Shown here piece by piece: positions 55,784-64,000 of a stretch of 64,000 bases of DNA (position 1 is the stretch's first letter; each line of letters opens with the position of its first letter). Source of the stretch: Methanomicrobiales archaeon (GTDB lineage Archaea > Halobacteriota > Methanomicrobia > Methanomicrobiales > Methanospirillaceae); assembly GCA_012729535.1 (NCBI GenBank), contig JAAYCY010000055.1, positions 1 to 64,000 on the forward strand, read 5' to 3'. The position numbers were made by a program, and so were the translations under genes. The notes under the pieces are model-generated. The model saw only the letters and a program-made list of their open reading frames with translations. It was not told the DNA's origin and ran no database searches.

Positions 55784-56407
55784 TCAAATGCCTATCATCT
55801 GAGTACATGTCAGAATTCCACATACCAAAAGAAATAATCCGGAAATTTTGTTTATCCAGTTCATACCTCTAATGGTTATCGATGTCTGGACTGCACCAGC
55901 ACCATAACTGAGAAGTATCCACCAGAGTATCGATCCAAGACATATTCCTGTGGCCAAAAAGACCGGGTTTTCAAATCCTGTTCCTGGTATCCATGCCCCT
56001 AGTCCTGCCAATGTTCCTGCATAGAGAAGAATTGTCAGGGGATTTGAAATCGTGAGAAGAAAACCTGATCCATATGCACTCATAAGACCCTTTCCCGTTA
56101 CCTGAATGTTTTTTACTGATGGTTTTGCAACCATTATCCTGATTCCCAACAAGCAGAAAAAAATGCCACCTATTATCTGTAGCCCATCAGAATGAATCAG
56201 AAACTGGTTGGTAAGTGCGGTAAGTCCGAATGCTGCAACAGTCCCGTATATTCCATCTGCAGTTGTTATCCCAAGTCCGAATACCAGGCTGGTTAACCGT
56301 CCTTCAGATAATGCCCGTTTCAGACATAGCAGCCAAATCGGACCGGGCAATGCCGCAATGATAAATCCTGTGATGATTCCGTACCCAATAAATTCCGATC
56401 CATTCAT
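55784..56407 (-). CDS. LysE-family amino-acid/metabolite exporter
   Basis: 207 aa from ATG 56407, 28 bases after the CDF gene stop; the frame extends to 56518 but would overlap that gene. About six helices; N-terminal family motif GFIIAALPGPIWLLCLKRAL followed by GRLTSLVFGLGITTADGIYG. SNPLTILLYAGTLA is the second family motif. GGGATGA lies close to the ATG. It exports amino acids or similar compounds by an ion-coupled mechanism; substrate unknown. It is probably co-transcribed with the CDF transporter. Confidence 0.88.
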   Translation of the reverse strand: MNGSEFIGYGIITGFIIAALPGPIWLLCLKRALSEGRLTSLVFGLGITTADGIYGTVAAFGLTALTNQFLIHSDGLQIIGGIFFCLLGIRIMVAKPSVKNIQVTGKGLMSAYGSGFLLTISNPLTILLYAGTLAGLGAWIPGTGFENPVFLATGICLGSILWWILLSYGAGAVQTSITIRGMNWINKISGLFLLVCGILTCTQMIGI

Positions 56408-56435
56408 CCCAAAAATATCAGATTTACTAGAATTC

Positions 56436-57377
56436 TTAATCCTTTTCCTTTCGCCTGCATCCAAATTTCCCGGTACAGGGCATAATAGTGACCGAACTTC
56501 TTGGGATTTCTTTCTCAAGAGATTCTTTTATTTTGTCAATGGAAGATTGTATCTCTTTTAATTTTTTCTCTTCATCAAATTCCAGGAATAACTCAATATA
56601 TATAAAATTTCCTGATTTACGTGATCTGATACCGTGAAAAGCTTCGTATTCATCGAAAAAATCTGCCAGTGAACGGACTACAACCAGTTGTAGTTCTTCT
56701 TCAATGGTTCTGTCCAGAAGGTCAGGCAGTGAGGTTGAAATGGTCCGGTATCCGGAGATAAGAAATGAACCGATAACAATAAAGGAAGCGAGTGGGTCAA
56801 TATATTCTGCCCACGAATGATGTTCAAAAAGAACAGCCAGAATGAGAGCAATAAGAACGATAAGGTCTGTTCCTGCTTTTGTCTTAAACAAGGTAATTTG
56901 TGCTTCCAGTACTGGAGAATATTCATTTTTAGCAATATGGACTTTTTCTCTCCAGAGCACGGTGCTAACACAGACTCCGATGATGAGCACAATCATTGCA
57001 ATAATTGTCGACTCTTCATGGAGCATCCCCGGGTTTAGGAGATTGTAAACGGTATGGGCAAACACCAGAACAAGAGAGAGAAACATAACAACTCCGGTAA
57101 TTATACCAGTTATGCTTTCAAATTTACCCATTCCGTAGTCATATGTATTTGCCCCCCCTTCTACCATTTTTTTAAGAGCAAGCCATGAGAAAAAGGTGGA
57201 GAGGATTTCATTGCCTTTTTTAATTGCATCCGTATATAATGTTACAGATCCTGATAATAATGCAAGAATTACTGATGGAAACCAGAATAACGTATCTATT
57301 ACAAGACTTTTAAAGATTACCCGCTCTTTTACCAGTGGAGAGGTCTGACCTGGTATTGTATCCTTTTTACTATCCAT
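56436..57377 (-). CDS. Cation diffusion facilitator (CDF) family transporter
   Basis: 313 aa from ATG 57377, preferred over 57464 because the preceding residues are unlike the family. Six helices. Family features: SGSVTLYTDAIKKGNEIL in TM2 region, YDYGMGKFESI (family HPYGYGKxE), and DPLASFIVIG in TM5. The usual histidine/aspartate metal site is altered: the second-helix site reads D-x3-GNE and the PYG histidine is Tyr, so metal choice may differ from Zn (Fe, Mn or another) or the protein may be non-canonical. The cytoplasmic C-terminal domain (about 215-313) carries a CTGKFGCRRK end with two Cys. lysE follows on the same strand. Confidence 0.88.
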   Translation of the reverse strand: MDSKKDTIPGQTSPLVKERVIFKSLVIDTLFWFPSVILALLSGSVTLYTDAIKKGNEILSTFFSWLALKKMVEGGANTYDYGMGKFESITGIITGVVMFLSLVLVFAHTVYNLLNPGMLHEESTIIAMIVLIIGVCVSTVLWREKVHIAKNEYSPVLEAQITLFKTKAGTDLIVLIALILAVLFEHHSWAEYIDPLASFIVIGSFLISGYRTISTSLPDLLDRTIEEELQLVVVRSLADFFDEYEAFHGIRSRKSGNFIYIELFLEFDEEKKLKEIQSSIDKIKESLEKEIPRSSVTIMPCTGKFGCRRKEKD

Positions 57378-57535
57378 AAGGTATGCCTGTTTGTCTGTAC
57401 TTGTATGTGATAAAGATAGAAAAATCTGTATTCCATATGAAAAATTATCGATTACCAAATACAATGATATAAGGGATATTTGCCGGTATGTAAAGTTTAA
57501 AATTATTTCTGCCTGCAGGCAGGTTAATTTTGGTT

Positions 57536-58081
57536 TTACAAGATTGTCAGTGATGTTGGTATTTCATTCATTTTTTCACGGTATATCTCCATCATGTCAT
57601 CAGAAGGATATGCCAGCCAGAGATAAACAATGGTCTTTTTGGATCCAGCCAGGATAAGGTGGAGGATTTCATCAGAATTCGCGTTATCCCAATTTGAAAG
57701 AGAGAAATATGGAAGTTTGGAGTCTCCCCCATACTGTGTTTCATCAATCTGGATGTATTCCGGATAGTCCTTCATAAGAGAACTGCTCAGTTCGTCAAGA
57801 ACATCTTTATCTGGAACCTGGTAAATAGGGTTGTCAATAATCATGACGATAGCATATAATCCTGCTGTTTTTGGATCCCCTACGAGAAAGGCGTTCATCC
57901 AGTCATAATTCATATTAATCTCCTGCCATTTCCAGTCTGAGGGAATATCTAATTCTACTCTTTCATCTACACGAAAGGGGGTGAGTTCATAATTAGAAAG
58001 TGCATTAACCGGCATTATGAGAAATAATGCAAGGACTAGGAATACCAGTACCGACTTCATGCTTGTTGCTCTGTCATTCAT
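57536..58081 (-). CDS. Exported protein of unknown function
   Basis: 181 aa (ATG 58060 would give 174). Signal peptide MKSVLVFLVLALFLIMPVNA. The mature domain of about 150 residues starts YELTPFRVDERVELDIPSDW and alternates beta strands and helices, with WKWQEINMNYDW, PYFSLSNWDN and VYLWLAYPSDD. It has the feel of a PsbP/Mog1-like sandwich, which would bind another protein, but I cannot assign a family. No partner gene adjacent. Confidence 0.72.
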   Translation of the reverse strand: MNDRATSMKSVLVFLVLALFLIMPVNALSNYELTPFRVDERVELDIPSDWKWQEINMNYDWMNAFLVGDPKTAGLYAIVMIIDNPIYQVPDKDVLDELSSSLMKDYPEYIQIDETQYGGDSKLPYFSLSNWDNANSDEILHLILAGSKKTIVYLWLAYPSDDMMEIYREKMNEIPTSLTIL

Positions 58082-58129
58082 CTATTTAGATATATTCTCC
58101 GTGTTAAATGGATGCAATATAATTAGCAA

Positions 58130-58423
58130 TTATATTTCTCTTATTTCAAACAAAGGAAGATCAAAGTCTGGGTAATTCGGATTATTTTCAGTAGGATAGA
58201 CGGCATTTTTCTTTATTTCAAACCATGCGGTTTCTTCATTACTATTGTCCGGATTACCTGGCAGTGGAAATATTTTGTTATCGCGTATCTCAAACCATGG
58301 TTCTGGTTCCTGGGGGTGAGTTGGATGGTAGAGCGTAGTATACATCTCGGTTTCAATTATCTCAAACCAGGGAACAGGTTCAGAGGGATATTCAGGATGG
58401 AATGATGATGTGTAAACATTCAT
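58130..58423 (-). CDS. Four-repeat WFEI protein, 97 aa
   Basis: Built from four consecutive units of 22, 24, 24 and 24 residues, each ending WFEI (LFEI in the last), plus a three-residue tail. The unit reads roughly: charged start, (I/V/M)(Y/F)xT/P, xxP-x-xP-x-EP-x-P-W-F-E-I. No Cys, no signal peptide, no membrane helix; rich in Pro, Glu, Trp and Tyr. Four equal short units suggest a compact four-fold beta structure. A TATA box lies at 58459-58467 (minus) and ATG 58423 has no clear ribosome site. Unrecognised. Confidence 0.75.
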   Translation of the reverse strand: MNVYTSSFHPEYPSEPVPWFEIIETEMYTTLYHPTHPQEPEPWFEIRDNKIFPLPGNPDNSNEETAWFEIKKNAVYPTENNPNYPDFDLPLFEIREI

Positions 58424-58458
58424 TGCTATGAAAAAAACTTCAAAGTACTTAAAAGTTC

Positions 58459-58467
58459 TTTATATAT
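58459..58467 (-). promoter_or_regulatory. TATA box of the WFEI-repeat gene
   Basis: Minus-strand ATATATAAA about 40 bases before ATG 58423; it predicts a leader of about 14 bases. Confidence 0.55.
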
Positions 58468-58512
58468 CTCAATTTTCTGTTCTGTACCTGTAAAGTTCCT
58501 TAAATAATATTC

Positions 58513-58528
58513 TGAATTAATTAATTCA
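58513..58528. promoter_or_regulatory. Perfect 16-bp palindrome
   Basis: TGAATTAATTAATTCA in the divergent gap between the WFEI-repeat gene and the 76-aa gene, about 50 bases from the minus-strand TATA box. It is a candidate binding site; AT-richness means chance is possible. Confidence 0.4.
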
Positions 58529-58651
58529 AACCGCATATCTTAAAAAAAAGTGTTCCTTATTAGTAGAATTCATTTTATTAAGATGCTGGGAATAATTCCC
58601 TGACCGATACTATTATGGTGGTTTAAATTAGTGTATCAATGAGGAAAGACT

Positions 58652-58882
58652 ATGGGATTATTAGATGGTATTGGTGGTGCACTGGGAGGCATGCTCTCAT
58701 CACCAGAAGGAAAAGAACAGATTATGAAATTTATCACATCCCCTGAAGGAATGGCCATGCTTCAGCAGTTCCTTGGTAGTTCAGACGGTAAAAAGGTTGC
58801 AGGGCAGGTTCTCATGCCAATTCTCGGTAACTTAGGGGTTCCTGACGAGTTAAAAAAGTCAATTGAACCATTTATCAAATAA
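58652..58882 (+). CDS. Small conserved-looking protein, 76 aa
   Basis: GAGGAAAG lies about 4 bases before the ATG, a good ribosome site. The N-terminus is Gly-rich (MGLLDGIGGALGGML). Two related units follow, SSPEGKEQIMKFITS and SPEGMAMLQQFLGSS, then DGKKVAGQVLMPILG and a charged end PDELKKSIEPFIK. All helical, no Cys, no signal peptide; the Gly-rich start might dock on membrane or pack as a short hairpin. A T8 tract follows (58887-58894). Family not recognised. Confidence 0.72.
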   Translation: MGLLDGIGGALGGMLSSPEGKEQIMKFITSPEGMAMLQQFLGSSDGKKVAGQVLMPILGNLGVPDELKKSIEPFIK

Positions 58883-58886
58883 CCCG

Positions 58887-58894
58887 TTTTTTTT
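58887..58894 (+). terminator. Poly-T terminator after the 76-aa gene
   Basis: T8 tract four bases after the stop codon (58880-58882), followed by further T-rich sequence. Confidence 0.55.
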
Positions 58895-58954
58895 CAATTT
58901 ATATTTTCAGATGCATTTTTTAGTTACACTATTCATTTCACCGGGTGGTTAAGC

Positions 58955-58964
58955 AAAAAAAAAA
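58955..58964 (-). terminator. Poly-T terminator of the 1428-aa kinase
   Basis: Ten consecutive A on the plus strand give a U10 run in the minus-strand transcript 26 bases after the stop codon at 58990. Confidence 0.55.
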
Positions 58965-58989
58965 TTCCTGTGCCCTGTTCTGTCAGGTT

Positions 58990-61900
58990 TTATGATGTAT
59001 CAGATATCCTGAGCCGATAGTTTTCTTCCGGTACGGTAATGAGAAATCTTGCACCAGATCCCGGCTCACCGTTTTCACTAATTTCGATATCTGTCAGAGC
59101 TAGTATTTCCTTTGCTAGAAACATTCCAAAACCAGTATTCCTCCCAAATCCCCGATCAAATATCAATTCTTTATCTTCCTGGCTGATTCCTGCTCCGTTG
59201 TCTTCCCATGCAATTACCAGTTTTTGTTGTAACTGTCTGGCTGATACCCGGATTTCTGTTACATGTTCTCCATGTCGGATAGAATTATCCAGAAGATTGA
59301 AAAATACCTTTTCCAGCATCGGATCAGCAAGGACTGATATCCCTTTAATATCGGCGACCATGGTGACAGACGGGGGAAGGGATGATTGGGGCATAATGGA
59401 CTCGAGTTCTATCCACGTCGGTTCAAGAAAGCCGATATCCTGGAAAACCCTGGTAAATTCTATCTGTGACTGCATTTTTTCCGTACTTTCTTTCATATTC
59501 TGGAAGTATTCCAGGATTTCGGGATCTTTTGTATTCATTTCTCCAAGTGCGAGGTATGCATTGATTATCGACAGATTGTTTACGATATCATGTCTCGTGA
59601 TGCTGGAGAGCAGTTTCAGCTGGTGATTGGCCCTTTTTACAGCCTCTTCAGCATGTTTTCGTTCGGTAATGTCCTGGTTTACTCCGTATGACCGAATTGT
59701 TCTGCCCTGATCATCCTTGATAATGCCTATCCGGACAGTAATGTACCGAACCTTACCGTCCCTGTTGATTATCCGGTGTTCCAGGTCGGTTGTATATCCG
59801 GTGTCAGTTGCCTGTATCGCTTTTTCTGTTTCTCTTGAAACCATATCGACATCAGCAGGATGGATAAACTTTCTGGCATATGCTTCAGATGACATCTGGT
59901 ATCCTCCTTCTGTTTCAGCATCTGTCCCGTATAGTGTGTAGAACTGATCATTAAATGTAAACAAATCATGCTCAATGTCATATTCCCAATGAACAAGATG
60001 GGCCATGTCCATTGCTTTTGAGAGGATGTTCTGGTTTTCACGCAGTTTTTTTTCGATTTGATCCCGTTCGATGTCTGCTGAAATTTTTATCCCGATGATT
60101 TCTATTATATCACTTAATACCGGATCGATTTTAATTGGTTTTCGAAATAAGAGGCAAATTGTTCCAAACACTATTCCATCTGAATTAATCAGCGGTGCTC
60201 CGATATATCCCTGTATTTTTAATGTTTTAAGGTTTTCACAGTCTGGAAAATATTTTGTAGTATTATCCTGGTACAGAGATATTCCTTTCTCTATTACCTG
60301 TTCACACGGAGTTCCCTGCAGTGAGTAGCAGGTGTCAGGTTGTTTTTCTCCGTCAAGGTACATTGAAAGCACCCTGATTTTATCCTGTTCATTGGTTATT
60401 TCACCAATCATTACACCGTCTGCACCAAGGAATTGACAAATGGTTTCAGAAATTACTTCTAGTGAATTTTTTTCAGAGACTCCTACCATGGTTTTAACTA
60501 AAGTTCGGGTCGGGATTTCTGATTGCATTCGCAGTGTAACGTCCCGTATTTGGATGAATATGGATGGAACCCCTCCAAAATTAATAGTTTTCCCGATGCA
60601 TTCAACCCAAATTATTCTCTTATCAACAGTTTCTAATTGGTAGTAATCTATTGAATCATCTAATACGGTCTTTATTTGATTGAAATTTTGAATCGCAGCA
60701 TCCCGGTATTCAGGCAAAAAAAACGAAAAAACTACTTCATTTCCTACCAAATCCATGACCCGGGGATGGGCTATGATCCTTCCAAATCCGGGATTGACAA
60801 AGAGGATGGTTCCTGAATAATCGGTAATGATCAATCCGTCCAGGGATTGTTCGGAGATAATGCGGAATTTCTCTTCGCTTTCTTTCAATTTCTGCTCTGC
60901 AATTTTCTGTCCGGTAATATCTGTGACAATCCCTTCAACGGCAAATGAATGCTCATCATCCCCTTCGACCAGGACATTTCTCTGGTTGACCCATCGGATG
61001 TTTCCACTCCTGTCTATTATCTGGAATTCATAGATGGGGGAGACCTTCCTATTAAGGGATGCTTCCCATTGTTCCTCGAAGTATTTGTGCCATGCTGGAT
61101 GAATTAAGGATTTTAAGAGTCCCGGATCTGTGTAAAAATCTTCTGGACGATAACCGGTAAGGCTGAATGAAGCTTTACTGATAAATTCATAGGTTCCCTC
61201 GGGAAATTTCATCCGGTACAGCATATCCTGTGCATTATCTGCGAACCGGTGGAATTTTGCTTCTGCCTTAATTAACGAAGTTTCGGCATTTTTGGTTGAG
61301 GTGATATCTCTCATGGAGACCTGGATACTGGTCACCACTCCATTCTGCTCCACGGGAATTGCCACCAGGTCAATATATACCGGTGTTGTATCTTTTTTCC
61401 TGATTACCATATTAACATTTGAGAAAGTTTCTCCTCTCATTACCCGGAGCATTGCATGGTAAAATTCTTCTGAAGATGCTGAAAAGAAGGTATGAGCAAA
61501 ATCTTCAAGCGTTATTCCTACCAGGCCATCAGGATCATAGTCAATAATGGTCCGTGCAGATGGAGATACATAAACCAGTTTCTTTTCGTTGTTGAAGACT
61601 ACGATGAGATCTGATGATCGTTCGGTCATACCCCGGAACCATTCCTCACTTTTCTTTAAGTTTTCCTCGTAAATCTTCTCGCTGGTACAATCATAGGCAA
61701 CGAATCCGAACTTATAGCCATTTTCACTTTTTATAGGAAACATGCTCTGACTGGCATATACCTGGGATCCATCAGGGCGTTCTATTTCGATTGTCCGTGT
61801 TTGAGTGAAAAATGGTTTGCCTGTTTTCAGGGATTCTTTGGTTTCTTTCTCGATACTGTTACGATAATCTGGGGTTTGCCGTGACTGAGTTGTTAGATGG

Positions 61901-63276
61901 TACGCTATGTCCCAAAAATATCTGCCAAGCGCTTCATTTTTTGGTATTCCTGATAAATTTTCACTTCCCTGGTTCCATTCGATTATTACTCCCTCTTCAT
62001 CGATCATTATCACCGATTCATGGGCACTTTCAATAAATGAACGAAGCCTGGATTCACTATCCAGAAGGGCTGTCTCAGTTTTTTTTCTCTCGGTAATGTC
62101 CATGATAATAGCGATAAAGACCCTTTTTGTCCCATATTCAGCGATCTGGAGATGTACCTCTACCGGATAGGTGGTCTTGTCTTTTCTTTGGTGAATCGTG
62201 AGAAAAATAATTTTGTCTGATTTGCCATTTCGAAGAGGGGTAACCTTTAATTCAAATGATTCATCGGTAAATTCAGGCTTGATATCCAGGGGTGTCATCT
62301 CTTTAAGTTCTTCAAGGGTAAACCCAAGGTTTGTTATGGCACCCTTGTTGACATACAAAAATAACAGGGTATCAGAGTCGAATATGTAAATCTCATTTAA
62401 TGATTTGTCCAGAATATCTCCCAGTTGTTTCTTTTCTTCAATGCGTTCAGAGAGTTCGGTAATATCTCTGATTGATTCTATTGCACCGGTTATTTCTCCT
62501 GCCTGGTTGTAGAGGTTACTGACCTTTATCAGGGTGGTTATCTGTTTTCCTTTTGGATGTGGGAGATTTGTCTGTGCAGTTACAGAATTTCCTGTGCGAT
62601 ATATATTGGAATAATATTGTGCAACCTTTTCATCTGGTTCATTGATAAGATCGATGAGAAGGGGTCTTTTCTCACCGTAAAAAGGGATCGCATATTCAAG
62701 ATCCCCTTTTCCAATCATAATTTCCGAAGTAATCCCGGTCATTTCTTCGATAGCCCGGTTCCATGCAATGATCCGGCCTTTTTTATCGATTGCAAAGGTT
62801 GCATCCGGAAGAAATCCAATGATATCCGAGAGTTTTTTTTCTGACTCCTGAAGTGATAGTTCAGCCTGTCGTCTTCGCGATGCCTGCTGAATCTTGTGTG
62901 ATAACTCGGCAAACTGGGCCTGTGGTTCTCCTCCTTTTTGCAGGTAAAAATCAGCTCCGTTATTGATGGCCTCGATTACAACATCCTCACGGCCCCTGCC
63001 GGTGAAAAGAATAAACGGAATATCCCCGTGCAACTCCCGCACGGTTTTTAGAAAAGAAATTCCGTCCATTTCTGGCATCAGGTAATCAGAGATGATACAA
63101 TCAAATGTATGCTGCTCTATTAATGTAAGAGCTTTTTTTGCTGAAGAAACAGTTTCAATGGTAAATTCACCTGTTCGTTCGAGAAAGATCTTGCAAAGCA
63201 TCAGGAGGTCCTGTTCGTCATCTACATACAGGACGGAAATTTTTTGCCTTTGATTGGTGGGGCCAGTTTCATTCAT
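58990..63276 (-). CDS. Giant receiver-first multi-PAS/GAF histidine kinase (REC-PAS6-GAF-PAS-HK)
   Basis: 1428 aa, soluble. Receiver about 13-130 with DD19-20, Asp64 (IISDYLMPEMDG) and Lys in YLQKGG. PAS1-PAS6 about 135-905. PAS1 (FLPDATFAI, AIPFYGEKRPLLIDL) is almost the same module as PAS6 of the 1695-aa protein. A GAF domain lies at about 910-1070 (LGADGVMIGE, YIGAPLINSDGIVFGTICL). PAS7 about 1080-1210. DHp TRHDIVNN with His1229. HATPase_c with FFNLLDNSIRHG, EDNGAGIS and NTGFGMFLAKEIL. The GAF residues with Cys at TCYSLQGTPCEQ are of the type seen in sensors of small molecules. A U10 terminator follows. It stands alone, 377 bases from the 76-aa gene's T-run and about 300 bases from the TPR gene. 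Confidence 0.93.
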   Translation of the reverse strand: MNETGPTNQRQKISVLYVDDEQDLLMLCKIFLERTGEFTIETVSSAKKALTLIEQHTFDCIISDYLMPEMDGISFLKTVRELHGDIPFILFTGRGREDVVIEAINNGADFYLQKGGEPQAQFAELSHKIQQASRRRQAELSLQESEKKLSDIIGFLPDATFAIDKKGRIIAWNRAIEEMTGITSEIMIGKGDLEYAIPFYGEKRPLLIDLINEPDEKVAQYYSNIYRTGNSVTAQTNLPHPKGKQITTLIKVSNLYNQAGEITGAIESIRDITELSERIEEKKQLGDILDKSLNEIYIFDSDTLLFLYVNKGAITNLGFTLEELKEMTPLDIKPEFTDESFELKVTPLRNGKSDKIIFLTIHQRKDKTTYPVEVHLQIAEYGTKRVFIAIIMDITERKKTETALLDSESRLRSFIESAHESVIMIDEEGVIIEWNQGSENLSGIPKNEALGRYFWDIAYHLTTQSRQTPDYRNSIEKETKESLKTGKPFFTQTRTIEIERPDGSQVYASQSMFPIKSENGYKFGFVAYDCTSEKIYEENLKKSEEWFRGMTERSSDLIVVFNNEKKLVYVSPSARTIIDYDPDGLVGITLEDFAHTFFSASSEEFYHAMLRVMRGETFSNVNMVIRKKDTTPVYIDLVAIPVEQNGVVTSIQVSMRDITSTKNAETSLIKAEAKFHRFADNAQDMLYRMKFPEGTYEFISKASFSLTGYRPEDFYTDPGLLKSLIHPAWHKYFEEQWEASLNRKVSPIYEFQIIDRSGNIRWVNQRNVLVEGDDEHSFAVEGIVTDITGQKIAEQKLKESEEKFRIISEQSLDGLIITDYSGTILFVNPGFGRIIAHPRVMDLVGNEVVFSFFLPEYRDAAIQNFNQIKTVLDDSIDYYQLETVDKRIIWVECIGKTINFGGVPSIFIQIRDVTLRMQSEIPTRTLVKTMVGVSEKNSLEVISETICQFLGADGVMIGEITNEQDKIRVLSMYLDGEKQPDTCYSLQGTPCEQVIEKGISLYQDNTTKYFPDCENLKTLKIQGYIGAPLINSDGIVFGTICLLFRKPIKIDPVLSDIIEIIGIKISADIERDQIEKKLRENQNILSKAMDMAHLVHWEYDIEHDLFTFNDQFYTLYGTDAETEGGYQMSSEAYARKFIHPADVDMVSRETEKAIQATDTGYTTDLEHRIINRDGKVRYITVRIGIIKDDQGRTIRSYGVNQDITERKHAEEAVKRANHQLKLLSSITRHDIVNNLSIINAYLALGEMNTKDPEILEYFQNMKESTEKMQSQIEFTRVFQDIGFLEPTWIELESIMPQSSLPPSVTMVADIKGISVLADPMLEKVFFNLLDNSIRHGEHVTEIRVSARQLQQKLVIAWEDNGAGISQEDKELIFDRGFGRNTGFGMFLAKEILALTDIEISENGEPGSGARFLITVPEENYRLRISDTS

Positions 63277-63572
63277 GATTACACATGGGATTAATGCCAG
63301 TTTTCCTTAAAAATCCGATATTATTATCACAATTTAGACCGGACGTAGTACATATTGAATTATACTAATATATGACTAATGATAAGCGGGAAAGGTCAAA
63401 AAGGTATTTGCCGGTATTATGCCTGAGTGTTATATCAGGAATGGTTATGGAACGCACAAGATATCTGTCACCCGGTTTTCTTTAAAAGTAGAATCATTTC
63501 CTCGCTTAAAATGGTAATACTAATTATTTTTCTGGAACACATGGGTGTTCTTTCTCAATTACCATATTTCCG

Positions 63573-64000
63573 TTATGCATCGGACTTTTCCTGTATTGGT
63601 TGTGTCGTCCTGCAATCATAAACGGGCCTTAAGATCGGAGTTATCTGAAGGGCATGGTCATAAGCTTTTATAGCCTCCGAATACCTTCCAAGTCTGCTCA
63701 GAGCCACCCCTAAATTATTCCAAGCACTAGTATATTCCGGCTTTACATGAATTGCCTGTTCATAAGCTTTTATTGCCTCAGGATACTTTCCAAGTCTGCT
63801 GAAGACTACTCCCTTATTATTCCATGCACTGGCATAATCCGGGTCCAGCACCGTTGCCTGTTCATAGGCATCCAGGGATTCAGCGTATCTGGAGAGTCTG
63901 CTCAGCACGACTCCTTTATTAAACCAGATAATCGCATTACTTATCTCACCCCCTGACTTTTGTTTTGTGTCATCTGTATTATTTTCGGATTCAATTATTG
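63573..64000 (-). CDS. TPR protein, 3' part (5' end outside window)
   Basis: The minus-strand frame is open to the right edge, with no acceptable start in the window except an internal GTG at 63908, so the gene begins beyond 64000. It contains about three and a half TPRs of 34 residues (WFNKGVVLSRLSRYAESLDA, AWNNKGVVFSRLGKYPEAIK, AWNNLGVALSRLGRYSEAIK), then a short tail LRPVYDCRTTQPIQ. Upstream of the repeats is a polar stretch with KSGGEISNA. It probably scaffolds protein contacts. Repeat style differs from the exported TPR protein at 37422 (NN instead of KGDA). Confidence 0.82.
   Translation of the reverse strand, partial: IIESENNTDDTKQKSGGEISNAIIWFNKGVVLSRLSRYAESLDAYEQATVLDPDYASAWNNKGVVFSRLGKYPEAIKAYEQAIHVKPEYTSAWNNLGVALSRLGRYSEAIKAYDHALQITPILRPVYDCRTTQPIQEKSDA

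Noticed and set aside
59039-59626. 195-codon plus-strand frame
   Set aside because: Antisense to the DHp/ATPase end of the 1428-aa kinase; similar shadows occur opposite each paralog, caused by shared codon pattern.
1-64000. tRNA, rRNA, CRISPR and insertion-sequence genes
   Set aside because: Scanned by eye in intergenic regions; no cloverleaf, repeat-spacer array or transposase motif seen. Small tRNAs could be missed without a covariance-model scan.

Overview
The window reads as chromosome of a methanogenic archaeon of the Methanomicrobiales, most likely Methanospirillum or a close relative. This assignment is inference from gene style, not a database match. Directly visible are a group II chaperonin (thermosome), an archaeal histone, TATA-type promoters, GAGGT-like ribosome sites, EFR1/polyferredoxin/FMN-flavoprotein redox genes, and a great excess of PAS-domain histidine kinases whose phosphoacceptor motif is TRHDI(L/I/V)N. 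No rRNA, tRNA, CRISPR array or intact insertion sequence was seen.

Positions 1-26.1 kb are a signal-transduction island. They hold a kinase cut by the left edge, four giant soluble proteins built receiver-PAS(n)-DHp-ATPase (starting at 3471, 8949, 13027 and 22770, all on the minus strand), a membrane-free PAS chemoreceptor (14120-16996), a bacterial-style transmembrane HAMP kinase (17245-19527) and a membrane PAS protein with no ATPase domain (23004-26099). Two more receiver-first kinases lie at 50635-52455 and 58990-63276. PAS modules are clearly shared between these neighbours, so the family grew by duplication and domain shuffling. Three departures stand out: the 1695-aa protein has Gly where the receiver Asp should be; the same protein carries an internal DHp-like segment with Asp instead of His; and the 1075-codon membrane protein (1031 aa from its preferred start) ends in that same His-less segment.

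Positions 26.1-33.3 kb hold a MerR/GyrI-type regulator, a 58-aa small gene, a redox operon (EFR1 flavodoxin-ferredoxin, NudC NADH pyrophosphatase, TetR), a secreted protein and an erythromycin-esterase-like hydrolase. Positions 33.4-39 kb hold a 14-blade propeller hybrid kinase converging, 1 base apart, with an exported 14-TPR protein. Positions 39-41.1 kb are a decay zone with a frameshifted mntA, a truncated hepT and a heavily eroded preA-like gene.

Positions 41-49.4 kb hold a second redox/TetR operon under a perfect 21-bp dyad, an MFS exporter, a membrane protein behind a 42-aa gene, the thermosome, an FMN reductase divergent from an HxlR regulator that is coupled to an MscS channel, and a histone. 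Positions 49.8-64 kb hold exported proteins, a ferredoxin-nitroreductase, a DPP-IV-like peptidase, LysE and CDF exporters, an unusual protein with four 'WFEI' repeats, a 76-aa small protein, the last giant kinase and a TPR protein cut by the right edge. Regulation is probably through the kinases (no DNA-binding output on the receiver proteins) plus five small one-component regulators (MerR, two TetR, HxlR) with visible candidate operators.
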